64,000 bases of DNA. Origin: an uncultured Alphaproteobacteria bacterium (GTDB lineage: Bacteria > Pseudomonadota > Alphaproteobacteria > RF32 > CAG-239). The number at the start of each line of letters is the position of its first letter. Position 1 is the first letter of the stretch. The position numbers and the translations under genes are program-made. Positions 52,769 through 62,687 of the stretch are shown here, piece by piece. The notes below the pieces were generated by a model. It made no database searches and was not told the origin of the DNA. It saw nothing but the letters and a program-made list of their open reading frames with translations. The stretch covers positions 95,286-159,285 of the forward strand of contig CALXWA010000003.1 of assembly GCA_944392275.1 (NCBI GenBank), in the 5' to 3' direction.

Positions 52769-53128
52769 ATGGAAAATTTAATTTTTTTAGCGTATGCATT
52801 CATCTTCGGATGTGGTTACAATTTCTCTTACAGATTGTACGCTCGTGGAGAAGCTCGTGATGCTCTTTGGCTTCAACTCGGATGTTCTTTTCTGCTATTT
52901 CTGGTAACTCTGGTTGTTAATTTTTGGATTATTTTACCAGTAACAGCCATCGTTTGTCTCGTGTTTCTGCTCTATAAAATCTATGAGCACACGCCTCATG
53001 GCTATTTACCAGAAGATGAAAGAAAACTAGCCCTTGCTGTGCGGAAAAAATATTGTAAAGTGTTTATGTTTTCTGTATTGTTGTGGCTTGTGATTTATGT
53101 CATTAACGTCTTCTTTCCTATTCATTGA
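52769..53128 (+). CDS. Unknown small membrane protein
   Basis: The 119-residue protein has about three to four spans: MENLIFLAYAFIFGCGYNF, then about 33-50 and 52-68 (LLFLVTLVVNFWIILPVTAIV split by a loop), and 96-115. A charged loop HTPHGYLPEDERKLALAVRK lies before the last span. No family is recognised. The upstream gap is very AT-rich and no strong ribosome site is visible (ACTTATGG), so expression is uncertain. Frame, composition and the following terminator support a real gene. Confidence 0.65.
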   Translation: MENLIFLAYAFIFGCGYNFSYRLYARGEARDALWLQLGCSFLLFLVTLVVNFWIILPVTAIVCLVFLLYKIYEHTPHGYLPEDERKLALAVRKKYCKVFMFSVLLWLVIYVINVFFPIH

Positions 53129-53135
53129 CGCCATA

Positions 53136-53186
53136 AAACAAAAACCCCCTAGGCAATTTTCATTGCGAGGGGGGGTTTGTTTTATT
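53136..53186. terminator. Bidirectional terminator between the 52.8-kb and 53.2-kb genes
   Basis: AAAACAAAAACCCCC (from 53136) pairs with GGGGGTTTGTTTTA (to 53184), with an inner GCAAT/ATTGC stem (53153-53165). T- and A-rich ends flank both sides. Confidence 0.85.
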
Positions 53187-53190
53187 GTAC

Positions 53191-53667
53191 TTACTCTTTC
53201 TTTTCTTTTTGGTAGTCATCTTCACGTAAAATTTGGCAGTCTCCTTCTCTTGGAGCATATCGCCAATTTGTATTGATAATTGCCTTAAAGCAATTTCCCG
53301 GATGGAACTCCATGACTTTGACAAGCGTTTTTTTAGGAAGAAGAATGGCCTTGCGTGGTTTTTTCTTTTCATTATGAAAAGCTTTTACCACAACGACATA
53401 TTCGCCCTCTTCATTTTCTTGTGCCGCTTGTTTGGCAAGTTGGCTACCTGGAAGAAAATCGTTTTTGTGGACAAAGGCATAGAACAAAACATATCCGCCG
53501 ACTTTGGGAAACTTCTCATAATCGGTAATCGTCAAACGCCCCAAACTGATTTGCTCATTCCTAACATTGGCTCCGGCCGCTAACATAATGTCTTTTGCCT
53601 GTGAACGCCACATAACATTTACTGTGTCCCCTTTGGGAGCAACTAGTATATTCTTTTCATTTTCCAT
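53191..53667 (-). CDS. Unknown basic soluble protein
   Basis: The 158-residue protein has no signal or membrane segment. The middle reads as beta strands (KVGGYVLFYAFVHKNDFLPG; EGEYVVVVKAFHNEKKK) with a basic loop KKKPRKAILLPKK, and it ends in a charged tail. I do not recognise a family. A ribosome site before the ATG is weak. It is convergent with the small membrane protein and lies downstream of nothing on its own strand except tkt, whose transcript could read into it. Confidence 0.65.
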   Translation of the reverse strand: MENEKNILVAPKGDTVNVMWRSQAKDIMLAAGANVRNEQISLGRLTITDYEKFPKVGGYVLFYAFVHKNDFLPGSQLAKQAAQENEEGEYVVVVKAFHNEKKKPRKAILLPKKTLVKVMEFHPGNCFKAIINTNWRYAPREGDCQILREDDYQKEKKE

Positions 53668-53749
53668 AATTATAAAATTTTTAATATAAGCATGTGAAAA
53701 ACGCTATATTTTCTTATGCGTTTTGTCAAGAGACATTTCAAATTCTTTT

Positions 53750-55729
53750 TTATTTTTGTAAAAGTTGTTTGGTTTCTTGTACTAAATGTTTGCTTGTCAG
53801 CCCAAAGTGTGCATAGAGTTCTCCGGCCGGACCAGAGGCTCCAAAACCATTCATACCAATGATTTTTCCTTTTGAGCCAATATATTTATCCCACCCGAAA
53901 GGAGAAGCGGCTTCAACGATAATACGCGGAGCTTTTCCTAAAACTTCTTCCTTATATTCTTGAGGCTGGGCATCAAATAATTCTGTACACGGCATGGAGA
54001 CAACAACCGCTTCAATTCCCTCTTCTTTTAGCATTTGTCGAGCCTCTTCAGCCAAGGATACTTCTGAACCGGTTGCAATGAGGGTTATTTGACGAGTTTT
54101 AACATCCCCGGAAATAATATATCCACCTTTTGCGGTCAGATTTTCTTTTGCCGATGTCCGCAACAACGGAAGATTTTGCCGAGAAAGAGCTAAAAGACTT
54201 GGGCTTGTTTCTTTTTCGATGGCTATTTGCCAAGCTTCTGCTGTTTCAACCACATCACAAGGACGAAATGTCAAAATATTGGACATACAACGATAGGAGG
54301 CTAAATGTTCTATCGGCTGATGTGTCGGACCATCTTCTCCAACACCGATTGAATCATGCGTTAAAACATAGATAACGCGAATCCCCATTAAGGCCGCCAA
54401 CCGCATGGACGGACGCATATAATCCGAAAAAACAAAAAAGGTTCCGCCAAAGGGAATAATGCCACCATGCAGAGAAAGACCATTCATAATCGCACCCATC
54501 GCATGCTCTCTTATTCCGTACATGATGTTATTGCCATTATAGTTATCGGCCGTAATGGTTTTAGAGACAGCGGTTAAGGTCAAATTTGATGCTGCCAAAT
54601 CGGCCGAGCCACCGATGATTTGCGGAATATTGGGAACAATGCACTCCAAGCACATTTGCGATGCCTTTCTTGTGGCGACTTTTGTCTTTTCGGCAATTGA
54701 TTTTTCTTTTAATTCCTTTAAATCTTTATCCCAATTTTCCGGTAATCTTCCTTTTATAACATCATTAAATTCTTTTCCTTTGGCCTTTGCTCTTATCTCC
54801 CAATCCTGATAGTCTTGATGGTTCCGAGCTCCGGCTTCTCGCCAGTTATTTAAAATAGTTTCAGGAATCTCAAAAGGAGCATAGGACCATTGCAAAGCCT
54901 CTCGCATCGCTGCAACCTCTTTTTCTCCTAAAGGAGAGCCATGACATTTACTGGTTCCGCATTTTGTCGGAGCCCCATACCCGATTTTGGTTTTGCAGGC
55001 AATTAAGGTCGGCTTTGTTGACTTTTGTGCCTTTTTGATAGCCTTTTCGATTTGGGCGTAATTATGTCCATCAATTTCGATTGTATTCCACCCAACGGCT
55101 TTGAATCTTTTTATTTGGTCGGTAGAGTTGGCTTTATCTACCGTTCCATCAATCGTGATATTGTTGTTGTCCCAAAAGACAATCAATTTATTTAATTTTA
55201 GGTGGCCGGCTAAAGAAATTGCCTCTTCAGATATTCCCTCCATTAAGCAACCGTCACCACAGATGACATAGGTATAGTGGTTACAAACCTCTTTTCCGTA
55301 TTTGGCAGCAAGAATTTGCTCAGCCAAAGCCATTCCGACCGAAGAGGAAATTCCTTGTCCGAGAGGCCCGGTTGTCATATCAATACCGGCTAAATGCTTA
55401 TACTCCGGGTGTCCGGCGGTCTTAGAGCCTAATTGTCTGAAATTTTTAATATCCTCAATGCTGATATCTGAATATCCCATTAGATAGAGCACAGAGTACA
55501 GCAACATTGACCCGTGTCCGGCCGACAAGATAAAGCGGTCCCGATCAAACCAGCGGGGATTTTGGGGATCCAATTTTATAAATTTGGAAAAAAGAATCGT
55601 TGCGACATCTGCCATTCCTAAAGGCATTCCCGGATGACCTGATTGAGATTTTTCTATGGCATCCGCACTCAAAAAACGAATGGCGTTGGCCATCTGGCGT
55701 TCTTTTTTATAACTTTTCGCAAAACACAT
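53750..55729 (-). CDS. tkt: Transketolase
   Basis: Thiamine-diphosphate enzyme of the pentose phosphate pathway. The 659-residue protein has the TPP motif GDGCLMEGISEEA to DNNNITIDG (about 155-190), substrate His residues in SGHPGMPLGMAD and the C-terminal pyrimidine domain with DSIGVGEDGPTHQPIEHLASYR split at GPTHQPIEH (near 460). Length is normal. AAGGAG is 9 bases before the ATG. It is the last gene of an operon that starts with a diguanylate cyclase. With rpe and fba nearby it covers sugar interconversion. Confidence 0.96.
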   Translation of the reverse strand: MCFAKSYKKERQMANAIRFLSADAIEKSQSGHPGMPLGMADVATILFSKFIKLDPQNPRWFDRDRFILSAGHGSMLLYSVLYLMGYSDISIEDIKNFRQLGSKTAGHPEYKHLAGIDMTTGPLGQGISSSVGMALAEQILAAKYGKEVCNHYTYVICGDGCLMEGISEEAISLAGHLKLNKLIVFWDNNNITIDGTVDKANSTDQIKRFKAVGWNTIEIDGHNYAQIEKAIKKAQKSTKPTLIACKTKIGYGAPTKCGTSKCHGSPLGEKEVAAMREALQWSYAPFEIPETILNNWREAGARNHQDYQDWEIRAKAKGKEFNDVIKGRLPENWDKDLKELKEKSIAEKTKVATRKASQMCLECIVPNIPQIIGGSADLAASNLTLTAVSKTITADNYNGNNIMYGIREHAMGAIMNGLSLHGGIIPFGGTFFVFSDYMRPSMRLAALMGIRVIYVLTHDSIGVGEDGPTHQPIEHLASYRCMSNILTFRPCDVVETAEAWQIAIEKETSPSLLALSRQNLPLLRTSAKENLTAKGGYIISGDVKTRQITLIATGSEVSLAEEARQMLKEEGIEAVVVSMPCTELFDAQPQEYKEEVLGKAPRIIVEAASPFGWDKYIGSKGKIIGMNGFGASGPAGELYAHFGLTSKHLVQETKQLLQK

Positions 55730-55749
55730 CTTTTTTTACTCCTTAAACT

Positions 55750-56334
55750 CTAATTACCACAACTCTTACACGATGATTTTTCTTCTTTGCTTTTAAGACG
55801 AACTCTTTCGATATACAACGGATCTCTTTCTATATTGTAACGCGGGGTAACATCAAAAGTCCGTTGATTGTACTGATATTCCGACACCGACAAATCTAAC
55901 CCTAACAGAATTTCAAACTCATCTTGTTTTTCTGAAGGGAGTCTTACTTTTGCCGTAGGGCCTTTAAATTCTGCCGTCTGTTGATTTTGCGGAATAGCTC
56001 CGGAGGCTTGATATAATCGTCTTCCCAAAAATGCCGGGGGACCTTTTCTGGTTTCAACAAAAAAACCGGTATCTACTTGTGTTACATCCGTATCTTTTAA
56101 TCTTTTGACCAAAAACTTGGGAGTAATTAAAGCAAAATTGCGTCCTTTAGGATCCGTATAGCAATAGCCGTCATACCCGGTCAGCGTTATTTGAAACTCA
56201 TCCGAATATCCGGCCGCTTGTATTAAATAAGCCGTATCTCTGGGAATGGTTACATTGGGACACAAATGGTCATAACGGATTGATGAACAAGAGGCGATGA
56301 ACAACAAACTGAGCAAACTTAGCGTTTTTTTCAT
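55750..56334 (-). CDS. Lipoprotein of unknown function
   Basis: The 194-residue protein has a lipoprotein signal with lipobox IASC (Cys near 16). The mature part is predicted as beta-rich, with segments such as SDEFQITLTGYDGYCYTDPK and FALITPKFLVKRL, and a Cys pair near the end (SSCKSCGN). No family is recognised. It lies 16 bases after the methyltransferase gene and 20 before tkt, so it is part of that operon. Confidence 0.8.
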   Translation of the reverse strand: MKKTLSLLSLLFIASCSSIRYDHLCPNVTIPRDTAYLIQAAGYSDEFQITLTGYDGYCYTDPKGRNFALITPKFLVKRLKDTDVTQVDTGFFVETRKGPPAFLGRRLYQASGAIPQNQQTAEFKGPTAKVRLPSEKQDEFEILLGLDLSVSEYQYNQRTFDVTPRYNIERDPLYIERVRLKSKEEKSSCKSCGN

Positions 56335-56350
56335 TTTTATTTTTCCGTTT

Positions 56351-57487
56351 TTATTTTTTTACAAAAAGGGCAACAATTTCACTATGAGGCGAACGTACAA
56401 ACTGGTCAACCAACGTTATTTCTTCCAATTTATAGCCTCCGTCCAATAACATGTTGGCATCATTTATAAATGTATGCGGATTACATGAAACTGCAATCAT
56501 TTTCTCCGGCTTATCTTCAGTTTTCATTGCCGAAATAACTTTTACCTGTGCTGCTGCTCCGGCTCGCGGCGGATCAAATACAACGACGTTAAAGTCCTTA
56601 ATTTCATTGGCATCCAGTGGATATTTGAACAAATTTCTTTGCATAATTTTAATGTTGGAGATTTGATTTTTATTGATACTTTCTTGAAAGCCGGAAAGCA
56701 GTTCGGGCGAAGAATCGACTGCAATAATCTTATTGTGCGGGTTTTGAGCCATTGCGTATGAAAATGTTCCAACCCCGCAGAACAGGTCGGCAATTTTTCC
56801 ACCCGAAGTCCCCAGATAGTTCAAAACCAATCCGGCAAGAGCTTGCTCCCCCTCTTTGGAGGGTTGCAAAAATGTTCCGGCCGGAATGTAAACATTTATC
56901 CCAAAGATTTTGTTGCTGGGCTTGATTTTTTCCACAATAGGTTCTGCCGCGTCGGCATTTTTGCGGCGATGCGATACCCGAATAACGCTTTCCTCTGAAA
57001 AAGCAAAATCACTCACGGCCAAACGGTGTTCCATTTCCAGAGGAGCATCATACTCCAAAACAATATCTATTCCGTTTGAGGTTTCGCAGATAAAAGCATC
57101 GCCGGAGGTTATCGGTTGATGAAGGACTTTTTTTCCTTTTTTTTCGTTATATCCTGACGAACAAATTTCTGCCAAAAGATGACGCAATGGAGCAATTATC
57201 TTATTTAACCCCGGGGTTAACAAGACACATCGCTCAATATCTACCAAGGTGGAACTCTTATTTTGGTTAAAGCCTAAAATTAATTGTTTCTTTTTCCAAT
57301 TAAAAGCTAAAGAGGCTCGACGACGACAGCCATCTTCAATAAATATCGGTTTTCCTAATTTTATTTTATCTTGATGCAGAGAAGGCAGAAGTTTATTTAA
57401 GGCTTCTTGTTTTTGGTGTCGATATTCTTCTTCGGTCAAATGCCGCAGGGAACATCCTCCGCAAATTTCCCGATAGTTACATTCCAT
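56351..57487 (-). CDS. 23S rRNA (uracil-5-)-methyltransferase family protein (RlmC/RlmD-like)
   Basis: The 378-residue protein has an Fe-S site CNYREICGGC plus Cys in DIERCVLL, a SAM-binding domain with LFCGVGTFSYAM and VVFDPPRAGA, and the catalytic Cys in AVSCNPHTFINDA. This is the RumA/TrmA class that makes m5U in rRNA or tRNA. It lacks the N-terminal TRAM domain found in RlmD, so RlmC-like activity is possible; target cannot be told from sequence. Its ATG overlaps the stop of the diguanylate cyclase by one base. Confidence 0.88.
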   Translation of the reverse strand: MECNYREICGGCSLRHLTEEEYRHQKQEALNKLLPSLHQDKIKLGKPIFIEDGCRRRASLAFNWKKKQLILGFNQNKSSTLVDIERCVLLTPGLNKIIAPLRHLLAEICSSGYNEKKGKKVLHQPITSGDAFICETSNGIDIVLEYDAPLEMEHRLAVSDFAFSEESVIRVSHRRKNADAAEPIVEKIKPSNKIFGINVYIPAGTFLQPSKEGEQALAGLVLNYLGTSGGKIADLFCGVGTFSYAMAQNPHNKIIAVDSSPELLSGFQESINKNQISNIKIMQRNLFKYPLDANEIKDFNVVVFDPPRAGAAAQVKVISAMKTEDKPEKMIAVSCNPHTFINDANMLLDGGYKLEEITLVDQFVRSPHSEIVALFVKK

Positions 57488-59211
57488 CAGGCGTCTCCTT
57501 CTTGAGAGAGATTTGTCACCTCCGTTGTGTTTCCTTCCAGGTTCTGAGCTTCTACTCCGTCTAGGAGAGAAATTTCTGCATTATTTTCTTTATCAAAGAC
57601 GGGATGATGATTTTGACTTTCATCGCGACGCTCTGTTTGCCCTTGTTTGATGAAAGTTTCCATATCGGCAAGGGTAAAGACCTCTACCCGGTTTCTGCCG
57701 TTTTGTTTTGCCTTGTAAAGAGCCTCATCGGCGGTTTTAATTAAGGTATCCACATTATCGGATATATCTGATGAAGATACTCCGATGGAAACCGTAAATC
57801 TTACCGGTTGCTCTTCATCCGAATAGACAACCGATGCCCCGATGCTTTCACGAAGGCGTTCGGCAACGCCTCGTCCTTGGTCGGCATTAATGTTTGGCAA
57901 AAAGACAACAAACTCCTCTCCGCCATAACGTGCAATAATATCATTTTCGCGCAAGGCTTTTTCCATAACATTGGCGATTTCTATTAATACTTTATCCCCT
58001 ATCTTATGGCCAAAGGTATCGTTCACGCGTTTAAACAAATCGGCATCTAGCATTAACACGCTGAAGGGCTGTTGTTTGGCTTTTGCCTCCAGAATCTTTT
58101 TATTTACTTCCTCCTCATAATAACGACGATTGTAAAGCGAGGTTAGAGGATCGCGAATTGCTTGGTTTTTAAGCAAGTTTTCTCTGTTCTTACGGGAAGT
58201 AATGTCTTGGAATGCCGAATATAAAACAACGTTGTAATTGTAATCAATAACGTTTGCCGAAGCCAATAACCAAAACGGTGTATCGGACGTCGGAGTTTTG
58301 ACTAAAATTTCAAAGTCTTGAACTTCTTTTTCTTTTTCCAAACGCTCATTTAATAATTGACGATTTTGCGAATCCGCAAAAAAATCTTTCAGATGGTATC
58401 TTTCCAATTCTTGAGCGTTTATTCCAAAAAGCTTTATTGCATTGTTATTGGCCATAATAATTTTATCATCACTCAAACGAGAAATAATAATCGGAAACGG
58501 TGATGATTTTAAAATATCTTCAATACGTTTGTTATATTTTTCTATTTCGGCATGGCTTTTCTCAAGTTTTTGCATTAAGGCATTGTTGTTAATTAACATA
58601 AAAGACATGGCATAGAGGCTATAACCCGCAAACGGTAAATACCACGGGGTTAATAAGGAGCTGTCTATCCCCGTGAGACGCAAAAATAAATAAAGGGCAA
58701 CTACGGCCGAAATAATTCCGGCAAACAAATAGCCGCTGTGATTTTTTTGGGTTGAAACCGATAAAAAGGCTAAAGCAACCAAAAGATATGCCGTTAACGG
58801 GAAAATTTGCCGCATTTTGTTAACCATATTGCCATCGGGAAAAATAAGCGTAAAGAATGCCGCACCAAAAATCCCCAAACCGGAAATGCATAAAACCAAA
58901 GTTGTTCCAGGAATTTTATGGACCAAAACTCGCGTTGCTCCCAGAGCCATACAAATTAAAGCCCCAACCAAGAGCAGAAGCTCTGCAAAGGCATATCCCG
59001 TAATTGATGCTCCGGTACTGTATGCCTCAACACTTCTGTCTTCAATATAACCGGCTAAAAATTCAAAAAACATTCCCCAGAACAACAACCAGAGTGAAGA
59101 GGATATCTCTTGATTTTTTCCGGTAAGAAAACATGAAAAGAATAAGATAAATAATGCAAATATTGTCAGCCCAAAGTTCAACCCCTGAGCAAAAACCTCC
59201 ATACTTTCCAT
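57487..59211 (-). CDS. Membrane diguanylate cyclase with PAS domain
   Basis: Makes c-di-GMP from GTP, a signal that sets motility against surface life. The 574-residue protein has about seven membrane spans (about 10-215), a short coiled coil, a PAS domain (about 230-355, FWLLASANVIDYNYNVVLYS) and a GGDEF domain (about 360-525). The active site reads RYGGEEFVVF and the product-inhibition site REND lies 5 residues before GGEEF, so feedback control is likely. A disordered acidic tail follows. It heads the operon with a methyltransferase, a lipoprotein and tkt. Confidence 0.92.
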   Translation of the reverse strand: MESMEVFAQGLNFGLTIFALFILFFSCFLTGKNQEISSSLWLLFWGMFFEFLAGYIEDRSVEAYSTGASITGYAFAELLLLVGALICMALGATRVLVHKIPGTTLVLCISGLGIFGAAFFTLIFPDGNMVNKMRQIFPLTAYLLVALAFLSVSTQKNHSGYLFAGIISAVVALYLFLRLTGIDSSLLTPWYLPFAGYSLYAMSFMLINNNALMQKLEKSHAEIEKYNKRIEDILKSSPFPIIISRLSDDKIIMANNNAIKLFGINAQELERYHLKDFFADSQNRQLLNERLEKEKEVQDFEILVKTPTSDTPFWLLASANVIDYNYNVVLYSAFQDITSRKNRENLLKNQAIRDPLTSLYNRRYYEEEVNKKILEAKAKQQPFSVLMLDADLFKRVNDTFGHKIGDKVLIEIANVMEKALRENDIIARYGGEEFVVFLPNINADQGRGVAERLRESIGASVVYSDEEQPVRFTVSIGVSSSDISDNVDTLIKTADEALYKAKQNGRNRVEVFTLADMETFIKQGQTERRDESQNHHPVFDKENNAEISLLDGVEAQNLEGNTTEVTNLSQEGDA

Positions 59212-59369
59212 AACTTCTCCTTCTAATTTTTATTGTTTGGGATTATTTTATAGAAATATTCTTAATATAAATTAAAATAAAATCGCTTTGAGATAAAAAA
59301 ATTGATGAATAATTAAAAAATTTAAGGTAGCATGTTGTTATTGATTGGTACAAAACAAAGGATGTTAAC

Positions 59370-60554
59370 ATGAACTATAAAGCCGCGGACTATTTTAGCC
59401 ATGATTTGGAATTTAAGCTTGATAAGCTTCCGGCAAAAGTTTCTGATCGAACGAATTGGAAATTTATTGTTCCGGGGATTTTCTTTGGAGCTATTATGTT
59501 TTTAATCGGGCTTTATGAGATGCTTAACGGTTTCCAAAACGGCCATGCCGCCTTTGACAACGCGGCTTTTGCTCTTGCCCCTTCAACCTACAAACCTTTT
59601 GTTAGTCCGGTATTTTTTGACAGTGTCTTTATGATCTTTGGCTTAGGCATGATTGTGGCCAGTTTGATTTCTTTGGCTCGGTATCGGAAGTATGTGTTTG
59701 ATGGTAAATCTTTTACCATCGGGTATCGGAACCCTTGCGAAGGAAAAACCATCTTAAAAGAAAGCCTGAAAAATTATCTTGGGGTTCGTTTCAGAATTGA
59801 ATTTTTTCAGATTGGGTTTATCAGCAAAAATAAATATATTATTGAGCTTTATCATAAAGATTTTAACAAAAGTATTCCTTTGTATATTTCAACTTCACCA
59901 AAAGATATTCGGCGGCGGTGGGAATATTATGCCGGAAAGTTAAAAATGCCGGCCTTGATTAATACCGAAGAAGGATTGATTTCTCGTGATGTGAAGAATC
60001 TCAATAAATCGGTTCGTGATTTGGCGGTTTTAGGCTATATTGTCGATGAATTTGATTCTTATGAAGAACTGCCGGCTACCATTGCTTATGTTCGGAAAAG
60101 AGATAAAATTATCTTAAAGGCCAATAAAATCATTTGGGACGGGTATAATATTTTAGCGGCCTTTTTGCTTTTTATTATGTTGTGGGTTTTGGTGATTTTG
60201 TTGGCCAATTTACCAACCCTTCATGAAAATCTTTCGATTGCCTCTTCTTGCGTTTTAGGCGGCATTATTCTTATTGCCATAATTGTTGCCGGGCTTATCA
60301 TGTTCCGGAAAGAAAAGTTGGTGATAAAAAAACACAAAATTGTTAATACTCATAAGTACTTGATCTTCTCATCCAAACACTGCGAAATTGAAAAAAATGA
60401 CATTGAAGCAGTTGAAGTGACCGAAAATCCGGTTACCGGGAGATATTTTGTGTCAATTATCTCGGATGATAAGACAATTACTTTCGGTTCTAAAATGCCC
60501 ATAAACGACTTGACTTGGATTAAACGCTTTTTAATTCATGAGATTATTAAATAA
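59370..60554 (+). CDS. Unknown four-span membrane protein with two soluble blocks
   Basis: The 394-residue protein has two pairs of spans (about 31-50 and 85-104; about 258-280 and 288-310). After each pair comes a beta-rich block: about 110-180 (KYVFDGKSFTIGYRN) and 318-392 (KEKLVIKKHKIVNTHKYL). Both have the look of a bacterial PH-like domain that follows membrane spans. The two halves may be an internal duplication. AAAGGATG lies before the ATG. Not in an operon with neighbours: 158 bases from the divergent cyclase and 82 bases from the next gene. No family can be named. Confidence 0.72.
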   Translation: MNYKAADYFSHDLEFKLDKLPAKVSDRTNWKFIVPGIFFGAIMFLIGLYEMLNGFQNGHAAFDNAAFALAPSTYKPFVSPVFFDSVFMIFGLGMIVASLISLARYRKYVFDGKSFTIGYRNPCEGKTILKESLKNYLGVRFRIEFFQIGFISKNKYIIELYHKDFNKSIPLYISTSPKDIRRRWEYYAGKLKMPALINTEEGLISRDVKNLNKSVRDLAVLGYIVDEFDSYEELPATIAYVRKRDKIILKANKIIWDGYNILAAFLLFIMLWVLVILLANLPTLHENLSIASSCVLGGIILIAIIVAGLIMFRKEKLVIKKHKIVNTHKYLIFSSKHCEIEKNDIEAVEVTENPVTGRYFVSIISDDKTITFGSKMPINDLTWIKRFLIHEIIK

Positions 60555-60636
60555 AAGAAGTAAAAATATCTTTGCTATATTAAAGTTATCGATTATATAT
60601 AACTTAATACGATTTGCGATAAGGAGATAAACAGGA

Positions 60637-61320
60637 ATGAAAAAAAACGCCATAGATAAAGTGTTAAAAGAAGATGCTTTAATGAGAGAAGTTGCCGAAG
60701 AAGCAAAATCGGATCGCCTGAAAAGTCTGTGGGATCAGTACGGAATGTATATTGTTATTGTGGTTGCGGTGATTTTAACCTTTACCGTCAGCTTTGAAAC
60801 GTTTAAGGCTTGGAAAAACAAAAAAGATCAAGAACTCTCAAACGCCTATGCCGTTGCTCTTTCTTTGCAAAGCCAAGGCCGCTTTGAAGAAAGCATGAAT
60901 ATTTTGCAAAATCTTTCCCAAGCCGGTGGAATTTATGGCGATATTGCCCGTTTGCAGATTGCAAACCTTCGTTTTGATGAAGGAAAAAATGAGGAAGCTC
61001 TTGAGATTTTGTCTTTGTTGGCCGATGACGATGATGTTAATCCGCAAATTCGTGAAATTTCTATCATTAAGCTGGCCTCTTATAAACTTGATACAAAGGC
61101 TCCGGCTGAAGAAATTAAAGAACTTTTGTCGCCTTTAATGCAAGAAGATTCTTCTTGGAATCCGATTGCTCACGAAATGTTGGCTATGCTTGCCATTCGG
61201 GACGGAAATCTTGAGGAAGCCAAATCTGAATATGAGGCAGTTATTAATTCAACCAATGTTCAAGATTCTTTAAAGAGCCGGGCTCAAGACATGCTTGGAC
61301 TTATTACATCCAAAAAATAA
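60637..61320 (+). CDS. YfgM-like TPR membrane protein
   Basis: The 227-residue protein has a cytoplasmic N-terminus, one membrane span (about 37-55, GMYIVIVVAVILTFTVSF) and a periplasmic TPR region (about 70-220). YfgM works with PpiD at the SecYEG translocon in E. coli. AAGGAG sits 9 bases before the ATG. The order YfgM-like, bamB, der is conserved across proteobacteria and supports the call. The three genes are separated by 14-30 bases and form one operon. Confidence 0.9.
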   Translation: MKKNAIDKVLKEDALMREVAEEAKSDRLKSLWDQYGMYIVIVVAVILTFTVSFETFKAWKNKKDQELSNAYAVALSLQSQGRFEESMNILQNLSQAGGIYGDIARLQIANLRFDEGKNEEALEILSLLADDDDVNPQIREISIIKLASYKLDTKAPAEEIKELLSPLMQEDSSWNPIAHEMLAMLAIRDGNLEEAKSEYEAVINSTNVQDSLKSRAQDMLGLITSKK

Positions 61321-61347
61321 TTTTGAATGACCGAGGGAGGCTTTTCT

Positions 61348-62673
61348 ATGCACAAATATTACGGCTCAAAAGTTTTTGTACTGTCTTTTGCTTTGTTGCT
61401 TTCCGGGTGCGGATTGTTTGGGAAAGAAAAATTGCAAATTGACGGCGAAAGAATTGATGTCATTAAAGAATCTTCGGATCTGCGTCCGGATTATGATCTT
61501 AAGCAATATAAAATTCGTCTTCCTCAGCCTTATGAAAATACACGTTGGGCCCAAAACGGCGGAAATACTCTGCATTTAATGGGGCATTTGGAGGCTCGGG
61601 AAAGCTTAAACAAACTTTGGGAAGAAAGTTTTGGCAAAGGCTCGTCAAAACGCGATTTTCTGTTATCAACACCGGTGATTTCAAACAAAGTTGTATTTAA
61701 TATTGATCGGGAGGCCGTTCTAAGTGCACGCTTGTTGGAAAACGGTAAAGAAATTTGGCATAAACGCTTAAAACCCCTTAATAAAGATGACAAGACCTCT
61801 TCCATGAAAGGGGCCGGGTTGGCTGAGTTTAATAAAAAAATCTATGCCACTACGGGCTTTGGTTATGTCTTCTGTGTTAATATGGTAGACGGAGAAATTT
61901 TATGGCAAAAAGATTTAGGTTTGCCAATCCGAATTGCACCGACAGTCAGTGAAAATAAGGTCTTTGTACAAACTTTTGACAATACTCTTGTCGCCTTAGA
62001 TGCCGTTGACGGCAGCGAACTCTGGAAATACAAGACCGACTTTGACAGCACAACGTTAGTCGGCGGTGCCGCTCCGGCTTATAATCCGGAGCTTGATGTG
62101 GTTATTGCGGCTTTTTCAAACGGAGAATTACGTGCCTTTAAGGCCAGCACGGGAACTCCTTTGTGGGGAGATATGCTGCTTTCCAAAACGAGAACAAATT
62201 CTTTATCCAATATTACGGCCATTAAAGCGAATCCGGTTATTGACGGGGACAAAGTTTTTGCCGTTGGCAACAACAGTGTCTTGGTCGCAATTGATTTGCG
62301 TACCGGACGCAGACTTTGGGAAAGAGAACTCGGCAGTACAAATCAACCTTGGATCTCCGGTGAATATCTCTTTATATTAAGTAATGATTTTGATCTCTTG
62401 GCGATTGAAAAAAATACCGGAAAGATTGTTTGGAACACCACCATTCCGATTGAAAGCGACGATAAAAACGGGGTCTTTGGTGTGGGTCCGATTTTGGCCG
62501 GGAATCGTTTGATTGTACCAACATCTAATGGGTATATCTTTGCTGTATCGCCTTATACCGGGGAGATTCTCAATTACATTACCACTCGTGACGGGATTGA
62601 ATTGCCGCCGGTAATGGCTCAGGGAATTACCTTGTTTACCACAAATGATGCCGATATGTTGGCTTATCAATAA
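61348..62673 (+). CDS. bamB: Outer membrane assembly lipoprotein BamB
   Basis: BamB is a beta-propeller lipoprotein of the BAM complex that inserts outer-membrane proteins. The 441-residue protein has lipobox LLSGC (Cys near 19) and eight PQQ-like blades with repeated motifs such as YALDAVDGSELWKYKT-type VALDAVDGSELWKYK and VAIDLRTGRRLWE. I start it at ATG 61348 with GGGAGG 7 bases upstream; an in-frame ATG seven codons earlier has no site. It lies 14 bases before der. Confidence 0.94.
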   Translation: MHKYYGSKVFVLSFALLLSGCGLFGKEKLQIDGERIDVIKESSDLRPDYDLKQYKIRLPQPYENTRWAQNGGNTLHLMGHLEARESLNKLWEESFGKGSSKRDFLLSTPVISNKVVFNIDREAVLSARLLENGKEIWHKRLKPLNKDDKTSSMKGAGLAEFNKKIYATTGFGYVFCVNMVDGEILWQKDLGLPIRIAPTVSENKVFVQTFDNTLVALDAVDGSELWKYKTDFDSTTLVGGAAPAYNPELDVVIAAFSNGELRAFKASTGTPLWGDMLLSKTRTNSLSNITAIKANPVIDGDKVFAVGNNSVLVAIDLRTGRRLWERELGSTNQPWISGEYLFILSNDFDLLAIEKNTGKIVWNTTIPIESDDKNGVFGVGPILAGNRLIVPTSNGYIFAVSPYTGEILNYITTRDGIELPPVMAQGITLFTTNDADMLAYQ

Positions 62674-62687
62674 AAGGAACGTTTAAG

